NCBI RefSeq assembly: GCF_030812475.1
Contig: NZ_JAUSSR010000004.1
Span: 357,758 to 421,757 of the forward strand
Source of the DNA: Pseudomonas lini
GTDB taxonomy: Bacteria > Pseudomonadota > Gammaproteobacteria > Pseudomonadales > Pseudomonadaceae
DNA: 64,000 nt
Direction of reading: 5' to 3'
Part shown: positions 28,232 through 37,707 of the stretch, one piece after another
How the letters are laid out: each line of letters begins with the position of its first letter
Position numbering within the stretch: position 1 is the first letter of the stretch
Notes under the pieces: generated by a model
What the model was told of the DNA's origin: nothing
Database searches by the model: none
The model's input: only the letters and a program-made list of their open reading frames with translations
Made by a program: the position numbers and the translations under genes

Positions 28232-29170
28232 ATGTATCTGGTATGTGGCGAAGCGCTGTTCGATTTCTTCAGTGAGAACGACGCCGGCGCTAAAGTTTCA
28301 AACGTGAACTACAGGGCGATTGCCGGCGGCTCGCCGTTCAACGTCGCCATCGGCTTGCGTCGCCTGGGCATCGATGTGGCGCTATTTGCCGGATTGTCCA
28401 CCGACCACCTGGGCCGGCGTTTGCAGCAAGTCCTGCTGGAGGAAGGCGTGCGCCTGGACTACCTGCAGGACTTCGATGCACCGACCACCCTCGCCATGGT
28501 CGCCGTCGGTGCCGATGGCTCGCCGCACTACAGTTTCCGCGGCGAAGGTTGCGCCGACCGCCAGCTGTTGCCAAAGCATTTGCCTGAGTTGGACGCTGGG
28601 GTGCGTGGGTTGCATATCGGTTCGTTCTCATTGGTGGTGCAGCCGATTGCCGATACCCTGCTGGCGCTGGTCCGCCGGGAAAGCGGCAAACGCCTGATCA
28701 GCCTCGACCCCAACGTGCGACTCAACCCAGAGCCGGATATCGAACGTTGGCGCGAACGGATCAGCACGCTGGTCGAGCATGCCGACCTGATCAAGGTCAG
28801 TGACGAAGACCTGAACCTGCTCTACCCCGGGCGCGATCCGCAGAACGTGATCGGGAGCTGGCTGGAATACCGCTGCCAACTGGTGTTCCTCACCCGCGGC
28901 GGTCAGGGCGCGACCGTGTTCAGCCGCCGCCATGGCACCTGGTCGGTGCCGGCCCGTGCCGTGGTGACGGTCGATACCGTGGGCGCCGGCGACACCTTCC
29001 AGGCGGCATTGATCGCTTGGCTGACCGAGCAGCGGTCGGATTCGGTGGAGAGCTTGCAGCGCTTGAGCCGGGAACAGATCGACGCAATGCTCGGCTTCGC
29101 CGTCAGCGCCGCCGCCCTGACTTGCGGCAAGACAGGGCCGGACTTGCCTTTTCGGCATCAGCTGGACTGA
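28232..29170 (+). CDS. PfkB-family fructokinase (MtlZ-like)
   Basis: The 312-residue protein starts MYLVCGEALFDFF and has PfkB signatures: AIAGGSPFNVAIGLRRLGIDVALFAGLSTDHLGRRL (near residue 30) and the catalytic DTVGAGDTFQAALIAWL (about 247-263), where the Asp in GAGD is the base. It phosphorylates fructose to fructose-6-phosphate. It resembles the fructokinase of Pseudomonas mannitol operons (MtlZ). Codon and base use is distinctly more GC-rich than the five genes before it, as if an island had been joined to a resident gene here. It lies 102 bases after the kinase, so co-transcription is possible. Confidence 0.92.
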   Translation: MYLVCGEALFDFFSENDAGAKVSNVNYRAIAGGSPFNVAIGLRRLGIDVALFAGLSTDHLGRRLQQVLLEEGVRLDYLQDFDAPTTLAMVAVGADGSPHYSFRGEGCADRQLLPKHLPELDAGVRGLHIGSFSLVVQPIADTLLALVRRESGKRLISLDPNVRLNPEPDIERWRERISTLVEHADLIKVSDEDLNLLYPGRDPQNVIGSWLEYRCQLVFLTRGGQGATVFSRRHGTWSVPARAVVTVDTVGAGDTFQAALIAWLTEQRSDSVESLQRLSREQIDAMLGFAVSAAALTCGKTGPDLPFRHQLD

Positions 29171-29239
29171 GATCCGGTCAGGACTGGATGATGCCGAACG
29201 CCGGCAAGCATGGATTTTCGTACACCGCCTGGACCGGGC

Positions 29240-29935
29240 TCAAGCCAGCAGCTCGGTGATCCAGCGGACCTGCCGGGCGATTTCCTGCACCTTCTCCTCG
29301 GGCACGGCCTGCCGCGCCCGGGCGAAGTCGTCCAGGGTCCGCTGCTTGTGGCGCAGCTTGCGCTGCCACTTGGCCAGGAACGCCGGGGTGCGCGCCTGCA
29401 TCTGCAGCGGGCCGAAGTACAGCGCCTCGGCGGTGTACAACACCGGCCCGGCGCGCTCGGCGACGATGATTTCGTAGTCGAAGCGGTTTTCCCGCAGCAA
29501 TTCCTCGTAGAGGATGCGGTAGTCATTTTCCATCAACCACTGGCGCAGTGGCTGCTCGCCGCCGTTGGGCTGCAGGATCAGCCGTTCCCGGCCGCTCAGG
29601 CGCGTCTTGCCGCTGTCGAGGATGTCGCGGATGGTCTCGCCGCCCATGCCGCAGATGCTGATCGCCGTGATCCCGTCTTGCGGCTCGATCGCCTCCAGGC
29701 CGCTGGCCAGGCGCACGGTGATGTGCAGTTCCAGGCCGTTCTCGCGCACGGTGCGTTCGGCCGAGCGAAACGGCGTCAATGCCACCTCACCGGCCACCGC
29801 CGCCGCGATGGCGCCACGGCGCATCAACGCCACCGGCAAGTAGCCGTGATCCGAGCCGATATCGGCCAGGCGCGCACCGGCCGGCACCTGCGCCGCCACC
29901 CGCTCCAGGCGCATGGACAATGTCTGTTCGTTCAA
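29240..29935 (-). CDS. TrmK-family tRNA (adenine-N1)-methyltransferase-like protein
   Basis: The protein is 231 residues from a TTG start with AAGGAA six bases before (start LNEQTLSMRLERVAA). The SAM motif is ARLADIGSDHGYLPVALMRRG near residue 20, followed by AISICGMGGETIRDIL and LILQPNGGEQPLRQWLMEN, the NPPY-replacing catalytic block of TrmK/YqfN, which methylates A22 of tRNA in Bacillus. The C-terminal half is a helical domain (KWQRKLRHKQRTLDDFARARQ), a coiled-coil like that in TrmK. The target in pseudomonads is not established. Confidence 0.88.
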   Translation of the reverse strand: MNEQTLSMRLERVAAQVPAGARLADIGSDHGYLPVALMRRGAIAAAVAGEVALTPFRSAERTVRENGLELHITVRLASGLEAIEPQDGITAISICGMGGETIRDILDSGKTRLSGRERLILQPNGGEQPLRQWLMENDYRILYEELLRENRFDYEIIVAERAGPVLYTAEALYFGPLQMQARTPAFLAKWQRKLRHKQRTLDDFARARQAVPEEKVQEIARQVRWITELLA

Positions 29936-30196
29936 CTGCAGTTCCTTTTCACCACGGACGTGCGGCACCTTGGCGCCGGATCGGGGTGCGATTCTGTCGA
30001 GCTACGCCGAGCATTTCAAATTTATTGCGGCAACGGCCGGAAACCTTGCCACCCACCCGGGACCGTTTCAACCCGAAACACTCAGAGAAGCAAAGCGCTG
30101 GAATCTTCACTGACTTAAATTAAACATGTGTTTCCTTCGTTCTTCTCTACGTCGCAGTTCTTCACTGCCCGTTCCTGTCCGTCTGGAGTTCTCCCA

Positions 30197-32323
30197 ATGC
30201 CCTCGCCCAAATCCTTGCCCGCTGCGCTGCTGGGGCTGGCCCTTGCCTGTCCGGCCATGGCCGAGACCCAAGGCCTGGAGCTGGGACAAGTGCTGATCGG
30301 GGCTGAGGACCGTAGCGGCGAAGACGCGTCGATCGAGGACGCCAAGGCCCGACTGGCCCAAGTGCCCGGCGGCACCAATGTGGTCGACCTGCGCCGGCCC
30401 CTGCAAGGCCGCGTAGCGAGTAACCAGGATGTGCTGGCTTATCAACCGGGGGTCTATGCCCAGTCGGCGGGCAACGAAGGGGTCAAGATTTCGATCCGCG
30501 GATCAGGGATCAACCGCGCACCCGGCGCCCATGCCTCAGGGTTGTACGCCATGCTCGACGGCCTGCCGCTGAGCGGCCCTGGTGGCACGCCCTATGAATT
30601 GCTCGAGCCGCTGTGGCTCGACCATGTGGAAGTGCTGCGCGGTGCCAACGGCTTCGACCGGGGCGCGCTGGCGTTGGGCGGGGCCATCGATTACATCAGC
30701 CACACCGGCTACGACGCACCGCGGTTGCAGGTGCGCTACGCCATGGGCAGCCACGGCTATCAACAGCGTCAGGTCAGCTCCGGGCAAGTACTGGGCGACT
30801 TCGATTATTACGTGGCCATGACCGACGCGCGTGCCGACGGTTACCAGGACCATACCGCCAGCGACAGTCAGGGCGTCATTGCCAACTTCGGCTATCGCTT
30901 CAACCCGAACCTGGAAACCCGCTTCTACCTGCGCTACCGCCAGACCGACAACGAGCTCGCCGGGCGCGTGACCAAGCACGCCATCGAGCACGATCCACGG
31001 GCCGCCAACCCCGCTTACGTCTCGCGGGATGACAGCCGCGAGCAACCGGGCAGCACTTTCATCGGCAACAAGACCACCTACTACATCGATGACGATTCGA
31101 GCGTCCAGGCCGGCCTTGTCTACCACGACTATCCCATGGACTTGCGCGAGGGACCCAACCGTTTGAAGGTGGCGTACACCGACGTCAGCGGCACCTTCGA
31201 TTACAAGCGACGCGACACCCTCTGGGGCCTGGAAAGCCGGAGCACGGTGGGCCTGCGGGTGACCAAGCACCTGCCCAATGCCGGCGCCAGCGAACGGGTG
31301 CGCATCCCCACCGGCAACACCGCCGGCTACGCGCCAGGCACGCCCATGCGCAACTTCACCTACCAGGGTTCGGACACCGTCCTGCATCTGGGCAATGACC
31401 TGGAGATCGCCGACGACCTGTGGCTGACCACCGGCCTCGCCGCCATCTACACCCGCCGCGAAAGCGCCGTCACCTATCCCCAAGGCGGCGGCAAGACCAG
31501 CCTGAGCGACTGGGACTACGCCCCGCGCCTGGGCTTACGCTACCAACTGACACCTGACCTGCAGTTGTTCGGCAACCTCAGCCGCTCGGTCGAAGCGCCA
31601 CACCCCTGGTCGCTGATCTACAGCGCCAACCAGCGCTTCCCGGCCGGTAGCGGCGCCGCCACCGGCGCCCAGCGCGACCCGATCAAGCTGCAAAACCAGA
31701 CCGCGACCACCCTGGAAATCGGCGGCCGCGGCGACAGCACAATGGGGCAATGGAGCCTGGCCTGGTACTACGCCCAGGTGCGCCACGAACTGCTCTCGGT
31801 GTTGCCGGATGCCAACGCCACCACGCCCTACGAACTCAACGCCAGCCCCACCGTGCACCAGGGCGTGGAAGCCAGCCTGTCGAGCAACCTGTGGTCGCCA
31901 GACGATGGCGGCCAGCTGAGCCTGCGCCAGAGCTATACCTTCAGTGACTTCCACTATCGCGACGACGAGCGCTTCGGCGACAACCGCCTGCCCGGCCTGC
32001 CGATGCACTACTACCAGGGCGAACTGCGCTATGACTGGCCCCAGGGTTTCTTCGCTGCGCTCAATACCCAGTGGGTGTCCAAGGTGGCGGTTGACTACGC
32101 CAACAGCTACTACGCCGATCCCTACGCGCTGTTCGGCGCGACCCTGGGCTACAACGCGCCCAAGGGCGACTGGCAGACCTGGCTGGATATGCGCAACCTG
32201 ACCGACAAGCACTACGCCGGCACCGTCACGCCGGGCTACGACGACCAGGGGCTGGATGCGGCGCGGTCCACGCCGGGCGAGGGGCTGGCGATGTATGTCG
32301 GGGTGTCCTGGAGCTTGCGCTGA
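30197..32323 (+). CDS. TonB-dependent outer-membrane receptor
   Basis: The 708-residue protein has a signal peptide (MPSPKSLPAALLGLALACPAMAE). The plug domain follows, with VPGGTNVVDL, LAYQPGVYAQSAGNEGVKISIRGSGI and LWLDHVEVLRGANGFDRGALALGGAIDY. The 22-strand barrel ends in AMYVGVSWSLR. It belongs to the siderophore/ferric-citrate-like class rather than SusC. There is no N-terminal signalling domain, so no sigma/anti-sigma pair is expected, and none is adjacent. The start follows GGAG by 8 bases. The ligand cannot be told; I saw no convincing Fur box upstream. Confidence 0.9.
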   Translation: MPSPKSLPAALLGLALACPAMAETQGLELGQVLIGAEDRSGEDASIEDAKARLAQVPGGTNVVDLRRPLQGRVASNQDVLAYQPGVYAQSAGNEGVKISIRGSGINRAPGAHASGLYAMLDGLPLSGPGGTPYELLEPLWLDHVEVLRGANGFDRGALALGGAIDYISHTGYDAPRLQVRYAMGSHGYQQRQVSSGQVLGDFDYYVAMTDARADGYQDHTASDSQGVIANFGYRFNPNLETRFYLRYRQTDNELAGRVTKHAIEHDPRAANPAYVSRDDSREQPGSTFIGNKTTYYIDDDSSVQAGLVYHDYPMDLREGPNRLKVAYTDVSGTFDYKRRDTLWGLESRSTVGLRVTKHLPNAGASERVRIPTGNTAGYAPGTPMRNFTYQGSDTVLHLGNDLEIADDLWLTTGLAAIYTRRESAVTYPQGGGKTSLSDWDYAPRLGLRYQLTPDLQLFGNLSRSVEAPHPWSLIYSANQRFPAGSGAATGAQRDPIKLQNQTATTLEIGGRGDSTMGQWSLAWYYAQVRHELLSVLPDANATTPYELNASPTVHQGVEASLSSNLWSPDDGGQLSLRQSYTFSDFHYRDDERFGDNRLPGLPMHYYQGELRYDWPQGFFAALNTQWVSKVAVDYANSYYADPYALFGATLGYNAPKGDWQTWLDMRNLTDKHYAGTVTPGYDDQGLDAARSTPGEGLAMYVGVSWSLR

Positions 32324-32826
32324 GCGCTCAGGCGCCGCGTTTTCGTCGCGCCTGGCTGCAGTGTGCTGCTTTTTGTATGGCTGGTGTTCTCGCGCAGCGG
32401 TGTCACAGGCAGGTCTGACCGGTTCATCCAGCGAAGACGCTCAGTTTGTCGTTCAATAGGCGCCCCACTGAATGTTTTGGACCATTGGGTAGGAATATAC
32501 ATATTGTTATTGACTCAAGGATTGGCGGATTTACCTCCAATCGGTTGTATGACACGCAAGACTCAAACCCGATCCGGCGCGAGCAATACTGCGTGATCGG
32601 CGCCGTGTGGCGCCGGATCGTTCTGCCCGCTTAGTTTTCAATCATCCGTAGCGATTGTGCTGCCGCACTATGTATCAACGTATGTCTAACTGGGATCTTG
32701 ATACACAAGTTTGCACCCGACCCGGGATTCGACACAGGCCGGATACGTCGCCGCGTTCAAATGCAACCCAGGATTCAACGGGATCATTCAGCCCTCTGAC
32801 CAACGGTTTGTAACGGAGACATCAGC
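32324..32826. other. 503-bp region without a gene; two long inverted repeats
   Basis: Short ORFs here have no family likeness. The region is lower in GC than its flanks. It holds 11-base exact arms at 32570-32580 and 32610-32620 (CGATCCGGCGC / GCGCCGGATCG, 29-base spacer) and 8-base arms at 32671-32678 and 32698-32705 (TGTATCAA / TTGATACA, 19-base spacer). The second may be an operator for the hydrolase gene 122 bases on. The region reads like decayed sequence. Confidence 0.5.
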
Positions 32827-33891
32827 ATGAAAATGGCACTGCAGGATACAACAGGCAAAACTTGCCGCCGTCTGCTCGGCTCGTCGCTCCTCGCGTTCGC
32901 CCTGTTCGGCGTTCTCGGTGCGGCCCAGGCGCAAACCACCGCTGCCGCGCAGCCCGCCGCGACCACTGCCGGTGCCACTCATGCTTCCCCCTCTCCGTTC
33001 GGCCCGTTGAAGCATGTCAGCGCCGGGCTGCTCAACGTGGCGTACGCTGAAACAGGCCCCGCCGACGGGCCGGTGGTGATTCTTCTGCACGGCTGGCCGT
33101 ACGACATTCACAGCTATGACGAGGTCGCTCCCTTGCTGGCAGCCAAGGGCTATCGGGTGCTGATGCCCTATGCTCGGGGCTACGGCGACACCCATTTTCT
33201 TTCGGAAAAAACCCTGCGCAATGGTCAACCCGCCGCGCTGGCCAGCGACGTCATCGACTTCATGGACGCACTGAACATCAAACAAGCCGTGCTCGGTGGC
33301 TATGATTGGGGCGCGCGTTCGGCCGGGATCGTCTCGGCGCTGTGGCCGGAACGGGTCAAGGCGCTGGTTTCGGTCAGCGGCTATCTCATCGGCAATCAGG
33401 CGGCCGGCAAGAACCCGCTGCCGCCCAAGGCTGAGTTGCAGTGGTGGTACCAGTTCTACTTCGCCACCGACCGCGGCCGCGCCGGGTACGAGAAAAACAC
33501 CCACGACTTTGCCAAGCTGATCTGGCAATTGGCATCGCCGCAATGGGCCTTCGATGACGCCACCTTCGAGCGCAGTGCCAAGGCGCTGGATAACCCCGAC
33601 CATGTCGACATCACCGTCTTCAACTACCGCTGGCGCCTGGGCCTGGTCCAGGGCGAAAGCCGCTACGATGCGCTCGAGCAGAAACTGGCCACGGCGCCTT
33701 CCATCAGTGTGCCGACCATCACCCTGGAAGGCGATGCCAACGGCGCCCCGCACCCTGCCCCCGAGGACTACGCCAAGCGCTTTACAGGCAAATACGAGTT
33801 CCGGCTGATCAGCGGCGGCATCGGCCACAACCTGCCCCAGGAAGACCCGCAGGCGTTCGCCAAGGCGGTGATCGATGCGGATCACCTTTGA
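32827..33891 (+). CDS. Exported alpha/beta hydrolase (epoxide hydrolase/haloalkane dehalogenase-like)
   Basis: The 354-residue protein begins with a long signal region, ending LLGSSLLAFALFGVLGAAQAQ, then an Ala/Thr-rich linker. The catalytic domain has the oxyanion HGWPYDIHSYDEVAPLLAAKGYRVLMPYARGYGDT and nucleophile elbow GGYDWGARSAG, where the nucleophile is Asp, not Ser. The catalytic His is in ISGGIGHNLPQEDP near residue 338. Asp at the nucleophile places it with epoxide hydrolases and dehalogenases. The export signal is less usual for that class. GGAGAC precedes the ATG. Confidence 0.9.
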   Translation: MKMALQDTTGKTCRRLLGSSLLAFALFGVLGAAQAQTTAAAQPAATTAGATHASPSPFGPLKHVSAGLLNVAYAETGPADGPVVILLHGWPYDIHSYDEVAPLLAAKGYRVLMPYARGYGDTHFLSEKTLRNGQPAALASDVIDFMDALNIKQAVLGGYDWGARSAGIVSALWPERVKALVSVSGYLIGNQAAGKNPLPPKAELQWWYQFYFATDRGRAGYEKNTHDFAKLIWQLASPQWAFDDATFERSAKALDNPDHVDITVFNYRWRLGLVQGESRYDALEQKLATAPSISVPTITLEGDANGAPHPAPEDYAKRFTGKYEFRLISGGIGHNLPQEDPQAFAKAVIDADHL

Positions 33892-33953
33892 GGCCGGGCT
33901 GACAGCCGGGCACTGAACCTGACCGCTACCTCAAAAACAGTGCTGTGCAAGTG

Positions 33954-34050
33954 TAGGAGCGAGCCTGCTCGCGATGGTCGCCAACGATAACGCGTGTTTG
34001 CTGGATAACGCGGTGTCCTGGAGTCCATCGCGAGCAGGCTCGCTCCTATA
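33954..34050. repeat. REPIN (inverted REP pair)
   Basis: GTAGGAGCGAGCCTGCTCGCGATGG and its reverse complement flank about 50 bases that resemble the spacer at 13100-13160 (ACGATAACGCGTGTTTGCTGG). It lies between the hydrolase and histidine kinase genes. Confidence 0.85.
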
Positions 34051-34149
34051 TTGAACAGCGTTTTTAGCCGTGTTCGAGCAATTGATCACGCCAGTTGAAC
34101 CTCGGCGAAGCAGCACTCTCGGATATAGAAACCTCTGCGGAGTGGCCCC

Positions 34150-36321
34150 ATGGCGATCGAGGATACGTTACTACGACAGCGCAAAGTGCTTGCCGAATTT
34201 GGCGAACTGGCCTTGCTGTCCGACGACCTGGAGCACATCCTCAACGAGGCCTGTCGACTGGTGGGTGACGCGCTTGAGACTCATCTGGCCAAGTTCATGC
34301 TGCTCAAGGAGGACGGCATCACGTTCCTCGTGCGAAACGGCGTAGGCTGGACGCCCGATGTGGTAGGCAAGGTTGAGGTACAAGCGATCGACGGCAGCCC
34401 GGAAAAGTACTCGCTCGACACCGGCGCTCCCGTAATCTCGGTGGATGTTTCCACCGAAACACGCTTCCGTTATCACGATTTCCAAAAAGAAAATGGCGTC
34501 CAGGCCTTCGTCAACGTCCTGGTGTTCGGGGCCACGGAGAAACGCCCCTTCGGGATTTTCGAGGTCGACAGTCGAACGCCCCGGCATTTCACCGACAGCG
34601 ATATCGATTTTCTGCGCAGCTACGGCAACCTGCTTGGCGCCGTTTTGAAGCGTTCCAAGACCTTAAAGGCCATACGATCCACAGAGAAGAAGTTACGTGA
34701 AAGCGAAAGGCACTACCGAATCGCGGCGGAGCTCAATCCGCTGTGGCCCTGGACAGCTGACACGCTCGGCGTACTGACTTCAATCGATCAGCGCTGGCAT
34801 GACTATACCGGCCTGTCCTCTGCACAGACATTAGGGCGGCAGTGGGCCAACGCGGCCCACCCTGAGGATCGGATAGCCCTGGCCAAGCGTTGGGATCATT
34901 CACTGGCGACATTGCAGCCACTGGATTTGCAGGTCCGCTTGCGCCGACACACCGGTGATTATCGTTGGTTCAGAGTCCGCGCCTTGTGCAGCTTCGGCAT
35001 CGACGGGGCATGTGAACAGTGGTACGGCACCATAGAGGACATCGATGATCGGGTGCAGCTGGAGATCGCGCTACGGGACTGGAACGACCTGCTCGAGGAA
35101 CGTATCGCCAAGCGTACCGAACAGCTCGAGGCCGAACAGCGTGAACGTGCGGTGGCGGAAACCAAACTTCGCCAGAGTCAAAAAATGGAAGCGGTCGGTC
35201 AGCTCACGGGCGGGATAGCCCATGATTTCAATAACCTGTTGGCCGGCATCATCGGTAGCCTTGAACTGATGCAACGGCGTATCGATGCCGGGCGTTATAG
35301 CGATCTGACTCGATATAACACCGTGGCCATGACCTCCGCCTCCCGCGCGGCTGCATTGACCCAACGTCTACTGGCGTTCTCCAGGCAGCAATCGCTCGAA
35401 CCTGAAGTGCTCGAGCCCCGGACGGTCGTCGCCGGTCTCGAAGAAATGATCCGCCGCTCAGTGGGCCCAAGCATCGTCGTCGATTGCTCGTTTCGAGCCA
35501 ACGATCGTATCCGCTGCGACCTCAATCAGCTGGAAAATGCCCTGCTCAACCTCGCGATCAACGCACGGGACGCCATGCCCAATGGCGGCACCCTGAGCCT
35601 GGAGGTCGATCGATGCCTGATCGATCAAGCATCGTCGCGCGAGAAAATGATGCCCCAGGCGGCCTATGTCACGATCTCCGTGACGGATTCAGGCATGGGC
35701 ATCAGTCCTGAACATCTGTCGCGCATCTTCGACCCGTTCTTCACCACAAAGAAAATCGGCGAAGGCACCGGTCTGGGCCTGTCGATGATTTACGGCTTCA
35801 CCCAACAATCCGGCGGGCAAGTCAGAGTTCACAGCAGCCTTGGCCTGGGCACGACCGTCACCCTGTATTTTCCCGTCGATCAGTCTCAAGCCGTCCCCCA
35901 CCAGCACAACCCGGAGGTCATTCAACCACCGGAACCTTCAGGTCACTACGAAACCATCTTGCTGGTGGACGATGAAACCGCCGTCCGCAAAATGGCTTCG
36001 GAATTCTTGTCCGACATTGGCTATCGCGTGATTGAAGCGGTGGATAGCGTTTCCGCTTTGAAGCAGGCGGAAAAGCTCGAACAGCTGGATTTACTTCTGA
36101 CGGATATCGGCCTGCCCGGATTGATGAACGGCGTCAGTCTGGCAGCGGAATTCAAGGAGAGGTACCCGCAGCTCAAGGTGCTGTTCATTACCGGGTTTGC
36201 CGGCGGTTCGAACCTGGTCCCCACTGATGCAACGACCAAGGTGCTGACCAAGCCCTTCAGTCTGAACGACCTCAGCCAGCGGGTCCGCTCGCTGATCAAC
36301 GCGCATCCAGACAGCCCATAG
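34150..36321 (+). CDS. Hybrid sensor histidine kinase (GAF-PAS-HK-REC)
   Basis: The 723-residue protein has no membrane segment, so it senses a cytoplasmic signal. Domain order is: GAF about 20-165 (VNVLVFGATEKRPFGIFEVDS), PAS about 195-305 (WHDYTGLSSAQTLGRQW, WYGTIEDIDDRVQLE), a coiled-coil linker to 345, HisKA with the phosphoacceptor H358 in GGIAHDFNNLLAG, and HATPase with NLAINARDAMP, DSGMGISPEHLSRIFDPFFTTK and GTGLGLSMIYG. The C-terminal receiver has acceptor D652 in LLLTDIGLPG. This is the family of orphan hybrid kinases such as those controlling stress responses. No response regulator is adjacent. Confidence 0.93.
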   Translation: MAIEDTLLRQRKVLAEFGELALLSDDLEHILNEACRLVGDALETHLAKFMLLKEDGITFLVRNGVGWTPDVVGKVEVQAIDGSPEKYSLDTGAPVISVDVSTETRFRYHDFQKENGVQAFVNVLVFGATEKRPFGIFEVDSRTPRHFTDSDIDFLRSYGNLLGAVLKRSKTLKAIRSTEKKLRESERHYRIAAELNPLWPWTADTLGVLTSIDQRWHDYTGLSSAQTLGRQWANAAHPEDRIALAKRWDHSLATLQPLDLQVRLRRHTGDYRWFRVRALCSFGIDGACEQWYGTIEDIDDRVQLEIALRDWNDLLEERIAKRTEQLEAEQRERAVAETKLRQSQKMEAVGQLTGGIAHDFNNLLAGIIGSLELMQRRIDAGRYSDLTRYNTVAMTSASRAAALTQRLLAFSRQQSLEPEVLEPRTVVAGLEEMIRRSVGPSIVVDCSFRANDRIRCDLNQLENALLNLAINARDAMPNGGTLSLEVDRCLIDQASSREKMMPQAAYVTISVTDSGMGISPEHLSRIFDPFFTTKKIGEGTGLGLSMIYGFTQQSGGQVRVHSSLGLGTTVTLYFPVDQSQAVPHQHNPEVIQPPEPSGHYETILLVDDETAVRKMASEFLSDIGYRVIEAVDSVSALKQAEKLEQLDLLLTDIGLPGLMNGVSLAAEFKERYPQLKVLFITGFAGGSNLVPTDATTKVLTKPFSLNDLSQRVRSLINAHPDSP

Positions 36322-36340
36322 CGCGCCCCTGCCGATAGCC

Positions 36341-36424
36341 AGTGACACTGGCCCGAGTGAAGGATCAGGCTTGGGCCTGTTCGTCGCTTCGCAGATCGTT
36401 GCATCCCACGCAGGGGTCAGGTAA
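36341..36424 (+). pseudogene. Remnant of a histidine-kinase ATPase domain
   Basis: An open frame ending in TAA translates to SDTGPSEGSGLGLFVASQIVASHAGVR, which reads like the G2 box and following helix of an HATPase domain (consensus GxGLGLxIVxxIVxxHGG). It is in a different frame from the complete kinase 20 bases upstream and has no start or upstream kinase sequence. It is probably the leftover of another, deleted kinase gene. Confidence 0.35.
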
Positions 36425-36498
36425 TGGTCGGTTAACGCGCTACATCACTCGCTCCAAGTAACTCACCGCGCCCTCCAGAAAAGCGCGTTCCACCTGCC

Positions 36499-37581
36499 CT
36501 ACCTTGCCACTTCCCAACGACTCGCCAACCGAATGATCAAGCGCGCCAAATATGCGCCCGTCAGCAGCACTACGAACAAGCGCAAGGTCTGCATTGCCAG
36601 TACCAGACCGACATCGGAGTGGGTGTCGACCGCGATGATCGCCATGGAATCCAGCCCGCCTGGGCTCGTGGCCAGGTAAATCGAGAGAAAATCCTTATCG
36701 AGCAGCGCCGCCAGCAAAAAGGCGGACAACGCACACACTGCAATCATCACCACCGCGCCCAGGATCATCGCCGGCATCCGCCGCCAAACGTAGAAGATCG
36801 TCAGGCGATCAAAGCCCAGGCCCACGTAGCAACCAATCGCCCCGTAGGCCGTGGCAAGCAGCCAGCCAGGCATGGTTATCTGCAATAAGCCGCTCATTTG
36901 CAAGGCGGCCCCCAGCAGCAAAGGCATGAGCAGTGCACCGGCCGGAATGGCGTTACCCAATGCGACACCCGCCAGCAGCGTGGCAAGCGTGAGCCCCACG
37001 TCCAGCAGGTTGAGGTGTGGCAACGCAACGCTGGCCGCGTGCAATTCGCTGCGTCCGGTAGGAGCCCCCAGCCAATGGCTGACCAGCGAACCGATCAGCA
37101 CCACGCACACCACCCGGACGTACTGCATGGTGGCGACCACCCGTGAGTCGGCGCCGAAGTCTTCAGCCATCGAGACCATCACCGAGGCAGCACCCGGTGC
37201 TACCCCCCAAGCCGCCGTACTGGCGGGGATACCGCCCAGACGCACCATGGCAAGGCCGACCAGCGCACTGAGGCACACGGTGAGCATCGTTGCAAAAAGG
37301 ATCATGGGCCAGGACTGGGCGAGTGAAGTGAGCACCGCCAGGGTCGTGGAATGCGCGGCAAGAATACCCACGGCGCCCTGACCCAGTTTGAACGCATGGC
37401 GATGCACACGAATGTTCGCACCGCACACGCCAAACCCGATAGCCACGAGCATCGGCCCTAGAAACTCTCCGGCGGGCACCTGCAGAAATTTCAACAACTG
37501 ACCGCCTGCCCCGGCCAGCAACAACAACGCAATCCATAGGACGGGAGGGGTATGGAGAAGTCGCTGTGGAAGAAAAGACAC
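36499..37581 (-). CDS. AbrB-family permease (AbrB duplication, TIGR03082-like)
   Basis: The 360-residue protein is strongly hydrophobic, with about 10 membrane helices arranged as two similar halves: GFLGPMLVAIGFGVCGANIRV-like sequence in the first and LATAYGAIGCYVGLGFDRLTI in the second, and the SPGGLDSMAIIAVDTHSDVGLVLAMQTLRLFVVLL end typical of this family. Databases often mislabel members as ammonia monooxygenase; the family's substrate is unknown. The start is probably GTG at 37581 (GGAG 7 bases before); GTG at 37587 is too near the ribosome-binding site. Divergent from a LysR gene. Confidence 0.85.
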   Translation of the reverse strand: MSFLPQRLLHTPPVLWIALLLLAGAGGQLLKFLQVPAGEFLGPMLVAIGFGVCGANIRVHRHAFKLGQGAVGILAAHSTTLAVLTSLAQSWPMILFATMLTVCLSALVGLAMVRLGGIPASTAAWGVAPGAASVMVSMAEDFGADSRVVATMQYVRVVCVVLIGSLVSHWLGAPTGRSELHAASVALPHLNLLDVGLTLATLLAGVALGNAIPAGALLMPLLLGAALQMSGLLQITMPGWLLATAYGAIGCYVGLGFDRLTIFYVWRRMPAMILGAVVMIAVCALSAFLLAALLDKDFLSIYLATSPGGLDSMAIIAVDTHSDVGLVLAMQTLRLFVVLLTGAYLARLIIRLASRWEVAR

Positions 37582-37664
37582 AATCACGCTCCAAACGTGG
37601 AACGCCCCCGGGGCGGTGGCGCGCTATTGACAAGGGCAATTATTGATAGTGACTTCGATCAAGT

Positions 37665-37678
37665 CTATTTTCTAATAG
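37665..37678. promoter_or_regulatory. LysR-type box candidate between AbrB permease and LysR genes
   Basis: CTATT-N4-AATAG, a short dyad 30 bases before the LysR start and in the divergent gap, fits a LysR autoregulatory site. The arms are short, so chance is quite possible. Confidence 0.3.
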
Positions 37679-37707
37679 TGATGAATTGATAACTGCGGGT
37701 TATAGGT

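Noticed and set aside
29240..30118. Rightward 302-codon ORF opposite the TrmK-like gene
   Set aside because: It is the antisense of a well-supported methyltransferase and has no motif of its own.
30536..31483. Leftward 315-codon ORF inside the TonB receptor
   Set aside because: Val/Gly/Ala-rich shadow frame. The receptor on the other strand has plug and barrel motifs throughout.
32446..32634. 62-codon ORF in the 503-bp gap
   Set aside because: No ribosome-binding site, no similarity that I can see, and typical random amino-acid mix.
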